Assembly: GCA_016721185.1 (NCBI GenBank)
Contig: JADKIP010000012.1
Location: 186,001-250,000 of the forward strand
DNA length: 64,000 bases
Origin: Candidatus Dechloromonas phosphorivorans
Lineage (GTDB): Bacteria; Pseudomonadota; Gammaproteobacteria; Burkholderiales; Rhodocyclaceae
Direction: 5' to 3'
A model generated the notes under the pieces. The model was given only the letters and a program-made list of their open reading frames with translations. It was not told the DNA's origin and searched no databases. Below are positions 8,653 through 18,487 of the stretch, in pieces. The translations under genes and the position numbers were made by a program. Each line of letters starts with the position of its first letter. The stretch's first letter is position 1.

Positions 8653-10704
8653 TTACTCGTCTTCGTCGTGCAACTGAAACTTGCTGGCCAGCTGCTGCTG
8701 CACATTGGCCGGCACTGCCGAATAGCGGGCAAATTCGATGGTGTAACTGCCCTGCCCGCCGGTCAGTGATTTCAGCCGCGACTGGTAGTCGTTCAGTTCT
8801 GCCAGCGGTACTTCGCCACTGATTGCCGCCATCCCGTTTCCCCGGCCATCGGTGCCGGTAATGTGGCCACGGCGACTGGCAAGGTCGCCGGTCAGATCAC
8901 CCATTGCCCCTTCCGGCAGCACGATCTCGATATTGACAATCGGCTCCAGCACAATCGGCTTGGCCGCCCGAATCGCCTCGACCACCGCCTTGCGCCCGGC
9001 GGTCACGAACGCCACCTCCTTGCCATCGACCGCGTGCGTCTTGCCATCGAAAACAGTCACTTTCAGGTCGTCGACCGTGTAACCCGCCACAACGCCACCT
9101 TCGAGCCCCTGGCGAACGCCTTTTTCAACTGCGGCCATGAATACGCCAGGAATGACGCCGCCCTTCACCGCATCGACAAACTCAAAACCCTCGCCCCGCT
9201 CTTTCGGCTCGATGCGCAAATGCACCTCGCCAAACTGCCCGGCCCCGCCACTTTGTTTTTTGTGGCGATGGATGCCCTCGGCCGACCCGGTAATGGTTTC
9301 GCGATAGGGCACACGCGGCGGCTTGGTATCGACCTCCAGCTTGTACTGGCTGGCCATTTTTTCCAGCTTGGACTTGAGATGGATTTCGCCCAGGCCGCGA
9401 ATCACCGTTTCGTTGCTGCTTGGATGGCGCTCAACGACAAAGGTCGGATCTTCCATCGCCAGCTTGCCCAGGATGTCGAACAAGCGCTGCTCGTCGCCCT
9501 TTTTCTTCGTTTCAACTGCCAGCCCGGCCATCGGCTGCGGAAACGCCAGCGGCAGCAGATGAATATGATCCTCATCGTGCGAGTCATGCAGCACGCAGTC
9601 GAACTCGATTTCCTCAAGCTTGGCGATGGCGCCGATATCACCCGGCAATAAGGCGTCAACTTCCACTGTTTCCTTGCCCTGCAACTGGTAAAGATGCCCC
9701 ACCTTGAACGGACGCTTGCCGTCGCCGACGAAGAGCTGCATGTCTTTCTTCAGCGTGCCCTGATGGACGCGGAAGACCCCAATCTTGCCCATGTAAGGAT
9801 CAGCCACTACCTTGAAAACGTGTGCCAACACATGTTTCTCGGCATCCGGCTCAGCCTGAAAAGGCTCGGTTACATCGCCGGGCTCGCCCTTGTAGAACGG
9901 CGGCAAATTTCCTTCCAGCGGATTCGGCGCCAGCGCGGCCAGCACATGCAACAGCTCCTTGATGCCGGCCCCCGTCTTGGCGGAAACGAACAAAATCGGA
10001 ATCAGATGACCTTCGCGCAGCGCCTTTTCAAACGGCGCATGCAAATCGGCCAGGCTGGGGTCGGTACCTTCTTCAAGATAGCGGGCGAGCAGGTCTTCAT
10101 CTTCTTCAACAATCTGGTCGATCAGTGCCTGGTGAGCGGCGGCCACCGATTCAAAATCAGCATCGCCCGCATCACGCCCCAACACCTCAACGACATCCGC
10201 CGCACCATGCGCCGGCAGGTCAAGCAACATGCACTGCTTGCCGAAACGCGCCCGAATATCCGCCACCAGACCCGGCAAATCCAGGTTATCGGCGTCGATC
10301 TTGTTAATCACAATCATCCGGCACAACTTGCGCTCGGCCGCGTAGCGCATCATGCGCTCGGTCATCAATTCAATGCCGGTTTGCGCGTTGACCACAACCA
10401 GCGCGGTATCTACCCCCGCCAACGCCGCAATCGCCTGCCCGGCAAAATCCGGGTAGCCCGGCGTATCGATCAAATGAATATGGGTATTTTCGTAGCCAAA
10501 ATTGACGATGGCCGAGGTCAAGGAATGGCCAGCCTCTTTTTCCAGCGCCTCGAAGTCGCAAACCGTCGTTCCGCGCTCGACACTCCCTTTGCTCGGAATG
10601 GCCTCGGCCTGGAACAACAAGGCCTCAATCAGGCTAGTCTTCCCAGCCGCGCCATGGCCGACAAGTGCAACGGAACGGATGGACTGGGTTTTGTAACTGG
10701 ACAT
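8653..10704 (-). CDS. Elongation factor G-like protein (EF-G paralogue)
   Basis: A 683-residue translational GTPase of the EF-G-2 type. The P loop is GHGAAGKTSLIEAL instead of the canonical AHIDAGKTT, the DxPG motif is IDTPGYPDFAG, and NKID is present. The switch I region reads RGTTVCDFEALEKEAGHSLT. Domains II-V follow, including the EF-G C-terminal domain with REPEAT-like RVPYRETITGSAEG and MAAISGEVPLAELNDYQ, ending in an acidic tail (HDEDE). The altered P loop and absence of neighbouring rpsL/rpsG/tuf show it is not the housekeeping fusA. Its role (back-up translocation, recycling or stress) is not fixed by sequence. It lies 55 bp after the TonB-like gene and may be read from the pilus operon. 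Confidence 0.88.
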   Translation of the reverse strand: MSSYKTQSIRSVALVGHGAAGKTSLIEALLFQAEAIPSKGSVERGTTVCDFEALEKEAGHSLTSAIVNFGYENTHIHLIDTPGYPDFAGQAIAALAGVDTALVVVNAQTGIELMTERMMRYAAERKLCRMIVINKIDADNLDLPGLVADIRARFGKQCMLLDLPAHGAADVVEVLGRDAGDADFESVAAAHQALIDQIVEEDEDLLARYLEEGTDPSLADLHAPFEKALREGHLIPILFVSAKTGAGIKELLHVLAALAPNPLEGNLPPFYKGEPGDVTEPFQAEPDAEKHVLAHVFKVVADPYMGKIGVFRVHQGTLKKDMQLFVGDGKRPFKVGHLYQLQGKETVEVDALLPGDIGAIAKLEEIEFDCVLHDSHDEDHIHLLPLAFPQPMAGLAVETKKKGDEQRLFDILGKLAMEDPTFVVERHPSSNETVIRGLGEIHLKSKLEKMASQYKLEVDTKPPRVPYRETITGSAEGIHRHKKQSGGAGQFGEVHLRIEPKERGEGFEFVDAVKGGVIPGVFMAAVEKGVRQGLEGGVVAGYTVDDLKVTVFDGKTHAVDGKEVAFVTAGRKAVVEAIRAAKPIVLEPIVNIEIVLPEGAMGDLTGDLASRRGHITGTDGRGNGMAAISGEVPLAELNDYQSRLKSLTGGQGSYTIEFARYSAVPANVQQQLASKFQLHDEDE

Positions 10705-10759
10705 GCTTCCCCCTGAAACTTGTTTGAACAGGATTCACCCACCCAAGTTTGTAGCCAGA

Positions 10760-11506
10760 TCAGTAACCGCGACCAGAAACACCGGCCCCTCGGTTCGTAG
10801 GCAGGAATTCGACCTCGATCGTCAGCTGACTTTTCACAGGCATACCAAGGAACATCCCTGGTGAAAAAAGAGCACTGCGAAAGGCCATAACTGCCGACTC
10901 ATCGAATACATCCTTGGGGAAGGAACTCACTACAACTGCGTCATCCACTATACCCCTCTCATTAATCAATAGCCGCAAGACAACGCTGCCTTCAAGCGAT
11001 CCCGCATGCTGGGGATACGCCGGATTAATTTCGTGCAATGGGTACGGCTGCGGATCGAGGCCAACCGCTCGGTAATCGGGATAAGCGTCAAGCTTGCGTT
11101 GTGAGCTTGATGCAATCTCACTAACGGCTGGTGGCTTTTCATCCGGCTCGCGGCGAGTATCAGGAATCTTGGGTGACTCACTAACAGTGACCATCGGGAC
11201 GGTTGATTTGATGAGTTGCCCGGACTTGATTGCCGGCGGCTCCATGCTTTGAGAACCTTGCAGGCTCGGCGGTTTTTCTATTTGAGTATCTAATTCGCTG
11301 GAAACTAACCGCGAGTCAGGTAGCTGTGAGCGCAGCTCTACCAACAAACGATCACTCCGAGTCTGAGTCAATCCCTCACTCAACAGCGGTGACAACCCAG
11401 CAAAAATCAAAACCAGATGCAAGGAAGCCGAAGCAACAAGTCCAGCAAACAATCCGAAAGTATGGCGGCCCTGCAAATAGACAGAGCCGCCAAAACCATG
11501 ACGCAT
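10760..11506 (-). CDS. TonB-like protein with energy-transducing C-terminal domain, last gene of the minor-pilin operon
   Basis: A 248-residue protein with one N-terminal membrane segment (TFGLFAGLVASASLHLVLIF), a variable periplasmic linker containing Pro-rich stretches, and a C-terminal TonB-type fold (YPQHAGSLEGSVVLRLLINE, then DDAVVVSSFPKDVFDESAVMAF). The start ATG overlaps the pilY1 stop by one base (TGATG), so it is translationally coupled to pilY1. No exbB/exbD or TonB receptor is encoded in the window. It could energise an outer-membrane receptor elsewhere, or use the TonB fold in pilus tip export; the latter is speculation. The membrane anchor and C-terminal fold are clear. Confidence 0.8.
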   Translation of the reverse strand: MRHGFGGSVYLQGRHTFGLFAGLVASASLHLVLIFAGLSPLLSEGLTQTRSDRLLVELRSQLPDSRLVSSELDTQIEKPPSLQGSQSMEPPAIKSGQLIKSTVPMVTVSESPKIPDTRREPDEKPPAVSEIASSSQRKLDAYPDYRAVGLDPQPYPLHEINPAYPQHAGSLEGSVVLRLLINERGIVDDAVVVSSFPKDVFDESAVMAFRSALFSPGMFLGMPVKSQLTIEVEFLPTNRGAGVSGRGY

Positions 11507-14500
11507 CAGGGGCTGATCAACGGCCGCCAACTTACCCGCCGACCTTGTGCTCTAGCAGGAGCCATCTTGACATCTATTTTTGTACGTTTTCCATCACTGG
11601 TTGTCACAATCAATTTTGGCGTCTCCAAACCCGTAATCGCACCACTTGTCGCATCTGTCGGCTTCGGCCAGGTGGTTGTTAAGCCCACGATCAGACCATT
11701 CATTTTTTCCGAAACCACAGTCGAGGCTTCAGGATTGACTGACGCACCATTTGATGAGTCTACAAAATTAACAAACCCATAACCCCCAATCGAACAGGCT
11801 GAACTTTCCACAACATTACTGCCAAAAGCCAGCGTATTGCCTAGCACCTTCATAGCGACATTCACTCGCTCACCACTATCGGGCAAGTCAAGCACCCACC
11901 CGTAGTTGTCGTCAACATTACAACGCTTCGGCGCTGAAGCATCAGCAACGCAGGACCCTGCTGTCGACACGCGATTGCTACCGCTGTCATAGGTGATTGC
12001 AAGAGGCCGCAAAACGCTGTGAAGATTATCCACTGGTGCGATCAACGGATCGTCGCTATCCGGATGGGTCAAAAAGTCAATAAAACCATAGACCGACTGA
12101 GTTCGTGTCGTCGTAGCAAGGGCCGGATCAAGATCACTGGCGCCAAGCAGTCGCCCGGTGCCGACAAACACCCAAGCCTTGCCGCCCAGTTCTGCCAACT
12201 CAGGCCGAACCGTAATCGACTGAACTTCACCTGCCGCAGTCTTGGTCGTCCCCAGCAGATTTGCCTCTCTACCCGATGGTGAAACAGAATCATTGACATC
12301 GAACATCCAGACATTCCCGCTTACGTCGGTTCCGTAGACACGCTTCGTGGAATTATCGAAGCGGGCGTTACTGACATAGTTGTTGATTTGCGCCAAACCA
12401 CTGGGTGTACTCGCATCACCCGCCGTCGTTGCGAGCTTATACAACAACTCGCCAGTCGCTGCCTTGAGCACATAAACATAACCCAAACCATCGCCCGAAC
12501 CCGCCGGAGAGCGCACGTTGTTATAGCCAGAAGTCAGAATAACAACCCAGCGACCATCAAGCAGCTTGGTGATCACCGGACGGCCGAAGGTATAGCCAAG
12601 ATGACAGTCCTCACCCGCAGAACCACAGGCACCAATCTTGAACTCCCACAGTGCTTTCGGTGAAGCAGGGTCAGTCACATCAAGGGCGAAATAAGCCTTG
12701 CCGCCTGAATTCAAGCCACCAACCAGAATACTTCTCCAGTCAGGTGTCCAAGTCGCCCGATCCGAAGCCACTGCCGGAATGACTGGGGCGGCAACATCGA
12801 CATCCCCAACCACCGGCGTTCCATCAACAAAGTACGTATGGGTGTTCTTGTAGTTGTTGTCCGACAACTTATACAGGTTGCCGATCACTGAACTTGGAAT
12901 AACCGCCCAGAGTTCCTTGCCACTATTGATGTCCAGAATCTGATTACCGTTTACATCAACACCGCTATATGCATTTGCATTGAAGGCATGCAGCATCCCA
13001 TCGTTTGCCCCCACATAGATAGTTGCTGGTCGATCCTTTTGGTCAATTTTGAAGGTTTCGTAACCCGCGTCAAAGTACTCGGCAAATGGCGCTTTAACAT
13101 ACACCGGTTGCGAGCTCACGATATCGCCCAGAGCTGCATCGCGTCCCCTGTAGAGTTTGTTAATGTCGCCAGACTCAAAGTTTTCCTTACCGCGCTGCCC
13201 ACGCAGATAGTTCACCAGATTCGCCCCTTTGGCAGCAGTCCTTTGATCCACCGAGCCACCGCTACCATCCGTCATTGCCAAATACTGACTCAATAGCCCA
13301 ACATTGGTACTGGCATTGAAATGAGCCTGCTCAGCGGAACTCAAACCCGTATTGGCTGCACCGGTCGGCAAACCACCTGCATCACAAGCCTTGGTATTCC
13401 AGGTGAAATTCACCAGATTATTGGGTTCCCCCGCCCGGATCAGGTAAATATTACGGCTATCACAGTCAGACCCAACCAGCGACTGCAGTTTGCTTCGTGC
13501 GGACCACAAGGGCGTCAGCCCAACGCTGCCATCGTTGGCGATTTCGCGAGCCTCAACATCACCGATCCACTTCAAGGTGATATAGCTGGCCACATAGGCA
13601 AAATTGTCACCTGCAACCGGCTCCTGACTTGAGGTGCCTGCTGCAGATCCTGCCGCCAGGCTTGACTCAATACCCGAAAGCGCGCCATTCAAGCCGTTGA
13701 CCACAGCTTTCGGATCTCCTGCACTGAAGTACTGCCCCCGTCCATTAACCGCCGTATGCCAAAAATCGTCAATGGACCGTGGATCCTCCCAACTGCTCTT
13801 GGCGGTGTAAGTGTTGGCACTGCTATCCCATGTTGCCTTGGAGGGGTCAGGCCAAAGCGGCCAGTTTTTGACACCAGTTCGGATATCCGCAAAATCGCCA
13901 GTCGAACTCTTCTTGTACTGATCGTCATACGCCAGCGTCCCGGAAACACCTAGCGCCACCGTAAAGGTTGTCATGTGTTGATGGGTTGCCTTATCGTCTT
14001 CGGGTGCAGCCCCCACCGCGGGTACGTTGTTAGTGGCAATATTCGCTGCCCAGGCCGACGCCGGGCGCAAATCGGTTACGTAGTAATACTGCGCGACGTC
14101 GGCAAGTGAGTTGATACTACCGCCAACATTCGTTTGTGAAACCGAACATGGCCAAGCAGTACAACCGCCTGAAGGCATCGGGCCCACCGTCGGCCAAGGT
14201 GAAATGTCCAGCCCGGCATGTTGCGGGTTAGGACTCGGCAGCGCTGGTGGCGCCCCCGTCGGCGTGCCCGCAAGATAGCAGATCCCATTCAGTTCAGCCG
14301 GGGCATCAGTCGAGGTTGTCACAACCGGGGGTAGGCCTGGTACGACACTGCCACCACTGGTCTGCGATGTCGTTACCGTCGTGGTGGTTTGATACTGAGC
14401 CTTCTCACCGTCTACTGAGACACACGTAGCATTAATATAGCTTGGCGCGCCGCTTGATCCAGCAGTACAAGTATTTACGAGTTCTACAGGGGTAGTAATA

Positions 14501-17500
14501 GTCTGGCAGGTTGTTGTAGTCCAATTGTTACCGGACGCAGCCACCGCATCGACGCAGGAAGACGACGGCACATTGGTAGTTACCACCGGAGCAGGACAAC
14601 TGATTGTCTTCCAGCCATTACCGGCACTCGCAACTTGGGGTGTGCATGAGCCAATCGACACCGTAACAGTGTCGGGCGTGCAAGTAATGCCAACCCAGTT
14701 GTTACCTGCCAGCGCTGTTTGAGTAGCACAAGTGTCGACTGCAGTTGGGCCACTATTATTTTGTGTGCAAGTGGTGGCGGTGTAAGCATTTGATGATGAA
14801 GCAGTAATCGGCGCACACGCAGCAACTGCAGTCGGACCACTATTGTTTTGTGTACACGTTGTGGCGACATAACTGTTGCCTGACGAAGCTGCCGCATTTG
14901 TGCAACTGGCAACCGGCGTCGGACCGGCAGTGATCGTGTTGCACGTCGTATTCTTGTAGGCATTCCCTGAAGATGCACTACTCGGCGAACAACTGCCTAC
15001 CCCCGTTGGCCCCGTGGTCAGCGTGTTGCAAGTCGCTGCGATGTAGCTGTTGCTGGACGAGGCCGATTCCGGTGCGCAACTGGCGACCCCTGTCGGCCCC
15101 GTAGTCAGCGTATTACAACTTGTTTGAACATAGTTGTTACCCGATGAAGCGGAAACCGCCGAGCAGGTGGCGACCGGCGTTGGGCCAGTTGTATTCGATG
15201 TGCAGGTAGTTGCCACATAGAGATTTCCCGACGACGCAGTCGCTACGGTACAACTGGCAACCGGCGTAGGGCCACTGGTCAGGGTATTGCATGTCGTGGT
15301 CGTGTAGCTGTTGCTCGAAGATGCAGTTGCTGGAGTACAGCTTGCCACCCCGGTCGGCCCGGTTGTAACAGTATTACAAACAACAGCGGTGTAGCCGTTA
15401 GCTGACGACGCAGCCGCAGGCGTACATGTTGCGACACCAACCGGAGCCGTAGTCACCGTATTACAGGTAGTGGCCGTATAGCTATTGGCAGATGACGCAG
15501 TCACCGGAGTACAACTCGCCACGGGGGTTGGTCCGGTAGTAACCTGACTACAAGTCTTTGCCGTGTAGCTGTTGCCTGAACTCGCTGACGCAGCCGTACA
15601 AGTTGCCACGGGTGTCGGGCCAGTTGTTGCCGTAAAACAAGTGGTTGTTTTGTAGCTATTGGAAGAAGAGGCCGCAGCTGCGGTACAAGTCGATACAGGA
15701 TTGCTGGTCTCAAGTGCGACTGTGGCGCAGGTTGTTGCCGTGTAACTATTGCCAGCGGATGCGCTTACAGCAGAACAACTAGCCACCCCGATCGGGCCGG
15801 TATTTACCGTCGCACAGGTTGTTTCGGTGTAGCTATTACCGGAGCTGGGTGCGACCGCACTACAACTCGCCACGCCCGTTGGGCCGGTTGCGTTTTGAGT
15901 ACACGTTGTCGCCGTATACGAATTACCTGATGACGCCGTAGCAGCTGTACAGCTTGCAACAAACGTCGGACCGGTCGTGACCGTGTTACAAGTCTTCGTT
16001 GTATAGCTGTTACTGGACGATGCTGTCGCTGCAGAGCAACTCGCTACGGGAGTCGGGCCAGTCGTCACCGTATTGCAGGTAGTCGCTGTGTAACTATTGC
16101 TGGACGAAGCAGCGGCTGCAGAACAACTGGCAACCCCTGTGGGGCCCGTTACTATGGAATTGCAAGTTTTTTCGGTGTAGCTGTTTCCTGCGGTCGGTGC
16201 TACTGCTGAACAACTTGCCACCCCCGTCGGGCCCGTCGTGTTCTGGGAGCAAGTCGTTGCCGTGTAGCTATTGCCAGAGGAAGCGCTCGCTGCAGTACAA
16301 CTCGCGACTGCAGTCGGACCGGTGGTCACTGTGTTGCAAGTCGTCGTCGTGTAAGCATTTCCGGACGATGCACTCGCTGCAGTACAAGTCGCAACAAGCG
16401 TCGGGCCAGTAGTCACCGTATTGCACGTCTTTGCCGTATAGGAATTGCCCGACGAAGCGCTCTCCGCAGAACAGCTGGCTACCGCTGTCGGGCCTGCGTT
16501 CACCGTGTTACAGGTCGTCGTCGTATAACTGTTACCGGAAGAGGCACTTGCTGCAGAACAACTCGCAACCGCAGTCGGGCCGGTGGTCACCGTCGAACAA
16601 CTGCCGCCACTCGGGCAGGAAGCAACCGGCTCAACCGACTCGGTAGCCGGGTTATACCAGCGAATCTGTGAAGTAGACCTCAAGATCTGCGATGTACTTT
16701 GGGTAATCTGCGATGTTGAGCGACTGACCTGTGACGTGCTCTTCATCCGCTGAATCGTACTTTGAGTCACTTGTGACGTTGACTGGGTTGCCTGCGAAGT
16801 CGACTGATTGATTTGGGAGGTGTTCTTGATCCGTTGAATCGTACTCTGGGTTACCTGCGAAGTACGCTTCTGCAGTTGCGTAATCGTGCGCTGTTTCTGT
16901 GAGGTACTTTGCAGATTTTGCAAGGTGCTCTGCGTCAATTGTGTCGTTGAACGCTGCAACTGAGAGGTTGATCGGGTCAATTGTGAAGTGCTGCGCAAAT
17001 TTTGCAACGTACTTTGGTTCAATTGCGAGGTTGACCGCGTTAACTGCGAAGTAGAAGCTGTCAGTTGTGATGTGCTACGCAGGTTTTGTGTTGTACTCAA
17101 CAGCGTTTGCGTCGTGTTCTGCAATATACGATCAGTCGTCTGCCGGTTTTGCACTGTACTCTTCAAATACTGGACGGTTGACTTGTTGTACCAGCCTGTC
17201 GGGCAAGCCACAAAACTGAAGCTGTTGGTTTTATCCGTGCTGATTAGCGTTCCATCGGCAAACCCTTCCCAGATCGGCCGTGGCGTCCAACCATCCGCCC
17301 CAGTTAAAGTACCGTCCTGCTGACCCACAAGCGTAGTGCCATCAATCTTGAGCGGGCCACCGCCGGTACTTTCGTCCTGGTCGTTCCAATAGCCGTCCGT
17401 CGTCAGAATGGTGAAGTTTTGCTGGCAGGAATACTGAACAGGATCCTCCGGCATACCTTGATTGATCGAATCAGTCATGCCTGCATAGTGGCGGCCAACC

Positions 17501-18459
17501 CGGGCCAGCCCCTCGCGTGCCGGTGACGTTCCGCCAGGTCTTTGGGAAAAAAGCTTCGCATACCAGTCAGTGCGCTGGGTCGCGCCAAAGTCGGCAAGCG
17601 GCAAATACTTAGCGGCCTCAACACTGGTTGCCGCCTTGGCCTTCGGCTGTACTGAGATGAAGCCAACCCGGAAACTATCAGTCAGCGGATTGAATGCCAA
17701 ACTGGCAGCACTCTTGGTAAGGCTCATGCGCGTCCGGTAAAACGAATACCAGTTGGCAAAGTTCTGTAGTTCATTCGAGCCACTCGGCCCGGAACTACTG
17801 CCAACAATCTTCTTGGTCCAGGTTCCGCCGCCTGCCCCGGTCGCAACAAGAGTACCGGCGCCACTCAGACTATCAGGATCGGTGCAGGGAGCCTGGCCTG
17901 CCGTCAGCGTTTGAGTACCCGAATACACATAGTAATAAGCAGCTTGGACGGTATCGTTGAACTCCGCAGTACCAGGACCATTCTTGCCGGCGCGCAAGGT
18001 TGTGTCGTCATAGGCCTTGAACTGGGTCGCCAGGTCGGAGGTTGGCGCAGCGGGGTCGTAGGCGTCGTAAGAGGCCGCGTTAAAGCTTGGTGCCGCCCAG
18101 AAGGTGCCATCGGCATTTTTTGGCAAATCGTAAATCGTGGTCGGGTTGTAATACAGAACATTACATTGGTAACTCTTGTAACCCACTTGTTTCACCCCGG
18201 GTGAAGTGAACAAGTTGTCCGCAGGCCCTTCAACCAAATCCGGCATATGCGTCCAGCCCATCGATACCGAGGTATCCATCAACAGCATGACATTCGGCTT
18301 TGCCTGCGCCGGATTTTTGCTGGCCAAGGGCACGTTGGAAATATCCGTCGGGGCGCCAAAGGCGCTGATGACAAAAGCACTCAGGAAAAACACGCAAGCA
18401 CCAAGCGCTGCAGTGCGATGAGCACGGGAATAGCTGCTGTTTTGGCGGGTTTTCATCAA
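11506..18459 (-). CDS. pilY1: PilY1-like type IV pilus tip protein with two giant internal repeat arrays (2317 aa)
   Basis: A predicted secreted pilus tip/priming protein. A signal peptide ends near AFVISAFGA. A von Willebrand A domain follows, with the metal site LLMDTSVSMGW (near residue 60). Next come about 25 heptads of the form xxxSTSQ (residues roughly 425-597), about 25 copies of a 29-residue two-cysteine unit (roughly 620-1345), and the PilC/PilY1 beta-propeller (IYVGANDGMLHAFNANAYSG, then WRSILVGGLNSGGKAYFALD). Known PilY1/PilC proteins are about 1000-1200 residues, so the repeats roughly double the length. The surrounding operon (pilE-fimT-pilV-pilW-pilX before it) fixes the assignment. 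The frame is intact throughout. Repeats suggest recombination-driven length change. Confidence 0.93.
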   Translation of the reverse strand: MMKTRQNSSYSRAHRTAALGACVFFLSAFVISAFGAPTDISNVPLASKNPAQAKPNVMLLMDTSVSMGWTHMPDLVEGPADNLFTSPGVKQVGYKSYQCNVLYYNPTTIYDLPKNADGTFWAAPSFNAASYDAYDPAAPTSDLATQFKAYDDTTLRAGKNGPGTAEFNDTVQAAYYYVYSGTQTLTAGQAPCTDPDSLSGAGTLVATGAGGGTWTKKIVGSSSGPSGSNELQNFANWYSFYRTRMSLTKSAASLAFNPLTDSFRVGFISVQPKAKAATSVEAAKYLPLADFGATQRTDWYAKLFSQRPGGTSPAREGLARVGRHYAGMTDSINQGMPEDPVQYSCQQNFTILTTDGYWNDQDESTGGGPLKIDGTTLVGQQDGTLTGADGWTPRPIWEGFADGTLISTDKTNSFSFVACPTGWYNKSTVQYLKSTVQNRQTTDRILQNTTQTLLSTTQNLRSTSQLTASTSQLTRSTSQLNQSTLQNLRSTSQLTRSTSQLQRSTTQLTQSTLQNLQSTSQKQRTITQLQKRTSQVTQSTIQRIKNTSQINQSTSQATQSTSQVTQSTIQRMKSTSQVSRSTSQITQSTSQILRSTSQIRWYNPATESVEPVASCPSGGSCSTVTTGPTAVASCSAASASSGNSYTTTTCNTVNAGPTAVASCSAESASSGNSYTAKTCNTVTTGPTLVATCTAASASSGNAYTTTTCNTVTTGPTAVASCTAASASSGNSYTATTCSQNTTGPTGVASCSAVAPTAGNSYTEKTCNSIVTGPTGVASCSAAAASSSNSYTATTCNTVTTGPTPVASCSAATASSSNSYTTKTCNTVTTGPTFVASCTAATASSGNSYTATTCTQNATGPTGVASCSAVAPSSGNSYTETTCATVNTGPIGVASCSAVSASAGNSYTATTCATVALETSNPVSTCTAAAASSSNSYKTTTCFTATTGPTPVATCTAASASSGNSYTAKTCSQVTTGPTPVASCTPVTASSANSYTATTCNTVTTAPVGVATCTPAAASSANGYTAVVCNTVTTGPTGVASCTPATASSSNSYTTTTCNTLTSGPTPVASCTVATASSGNLYVATTCTSNTTGPTPVATCSAVSASSGNNYVQTSCNTLTTGPTGVASCAPESASSSNSYIAATCNTLTTGPTGVGSCSPSSASSGNAYKNTTCNTITAGPTPVASCTNAAASSGNSYVATTCTQNNSGPTAVAACAPITASSSNAYTATTCTQNNSGPTAVDTCATQTALAGNNWVGITCTPDTVTVSIGSCTPQVASAGNGWKTISCPAPVVTTNVPSSSCVDAVAASGNNWTTTTCQTITTPVELVNTCTAGSSGAPSYINATCVSVDGEKAQYQTTTTVTTSQTSGGSVVPGLPPVVTTSTDAPAELNGICYLAGTPTGAPPALPSPNPQHAGLDISPWPTVGPMPSGGCTAWPCSVSQTNVGGSINSLADVAQYYYVTDLRPASAWAANIATNNVPAVGAAPEDDKATHQHMTTFTVALGVSGTLAYDDQYKKSSTGDFADIRTGVKNWPLWPDPSKATWDSSANTYTAKSSWEDPRSIDDFWHTAVNGRGQYFSAGDPKAVVNGLNGALSGIESSLAAGSAAGTSSQEPVAGDNFAYVASYITLKWIGDVEAREIANDGSVGLTPLWSARSKLQSLVGSDCDSRNIYLIRAGEPNNLVNFTWNTKACDAGGLPTGAANTGLSSAEQAHFNASTNVGLLSQYLAMTDGSGGSVDQRTAAKGANLVNYLRGQRGKENFESGDINKLYRGRDAALGDIVSSQPVYVKAPFAEYFDAGYETFKIDQKDRPATIYVGANDGMLHAFNANAYSGVDVNGNQILDINSGKELWAVIPSSVIGNLYKLSDNNYKNTHTYFVDGTPVVGDVDVAAPVIPAVASDRATWTPDWRSILVGGLNSGGKAYFALDVTDPASPKALWEFKIGACGSAGEDCHLGYTFGRPVITKLLDGRWVVILTSGYNNVRSPAGSGDGLGYVYVLKAATGELLYKLATTAGDASTPSGLAQINNYVSNARFDNSTKRVYGTDVSGNVWMFDVNDSVSPSGREANLLGTTKTAAGEVQSITVRPELAELGGKAWVFVGTGRLLGASDLDPALATTTRTQSVYGFIDFLTHPDSDDPLIAPVDNLHSVLRPLAITYDSGSNRVSTAGSCVADASAPKRCNVDDNYGWVLDLPDSGERVNVAMKVLGNTLAFGSNVVESSACSIGGYGFVNFVDSSNGASVNPEASTVVSEKMNGLIVGLTTTWPKPTDATSGAITGLETPKLIVTTSDGKRTKIDVKMAPARAQGRRVSWRPLISP
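14425..16600 (-). repeat. Array of about 25 x 87-bp coding repeats (Cys-rich units of PilY1)
   Basis: The units encode TTGPTxVASC, then about nine residues ending ASSGNSY, then TxTTCNTV: 29 residues with two cysteines each. The units nearest the C terminus (lower coordinates) are more diverged, with Trp replacing Tyr in GNNW. DNA copies differ at many third positions, so the array is old or kept diverse, not freshly duplicated. Confidence 0.9.
16668..17188 (-). repeat. Array of about 25 x 21-bp coding heptad repeats in PilY1
   Basis: The heptads follow the pattern (hydrophobic)-x-(polar/basic)-S-T-S-Q, for example LTRSTSQ, NLRSTSQ and VTQSTIQ. I count 25 consecutive heptads without a break in register. 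It lies between the VWA domain and the Cys-rich array. Confidence 0.9.
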
Positions 18460-18487
18460 AATCTCCCGAAATTATTGGGCATAACGG

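Noticed and set aside
14425..17188. Tandem repeats that could be taken for a CRISPR array
   Set aside because: The units are in-frame coding repeats of 87 and 21 bp without unique spacers, and no cas genes are near.
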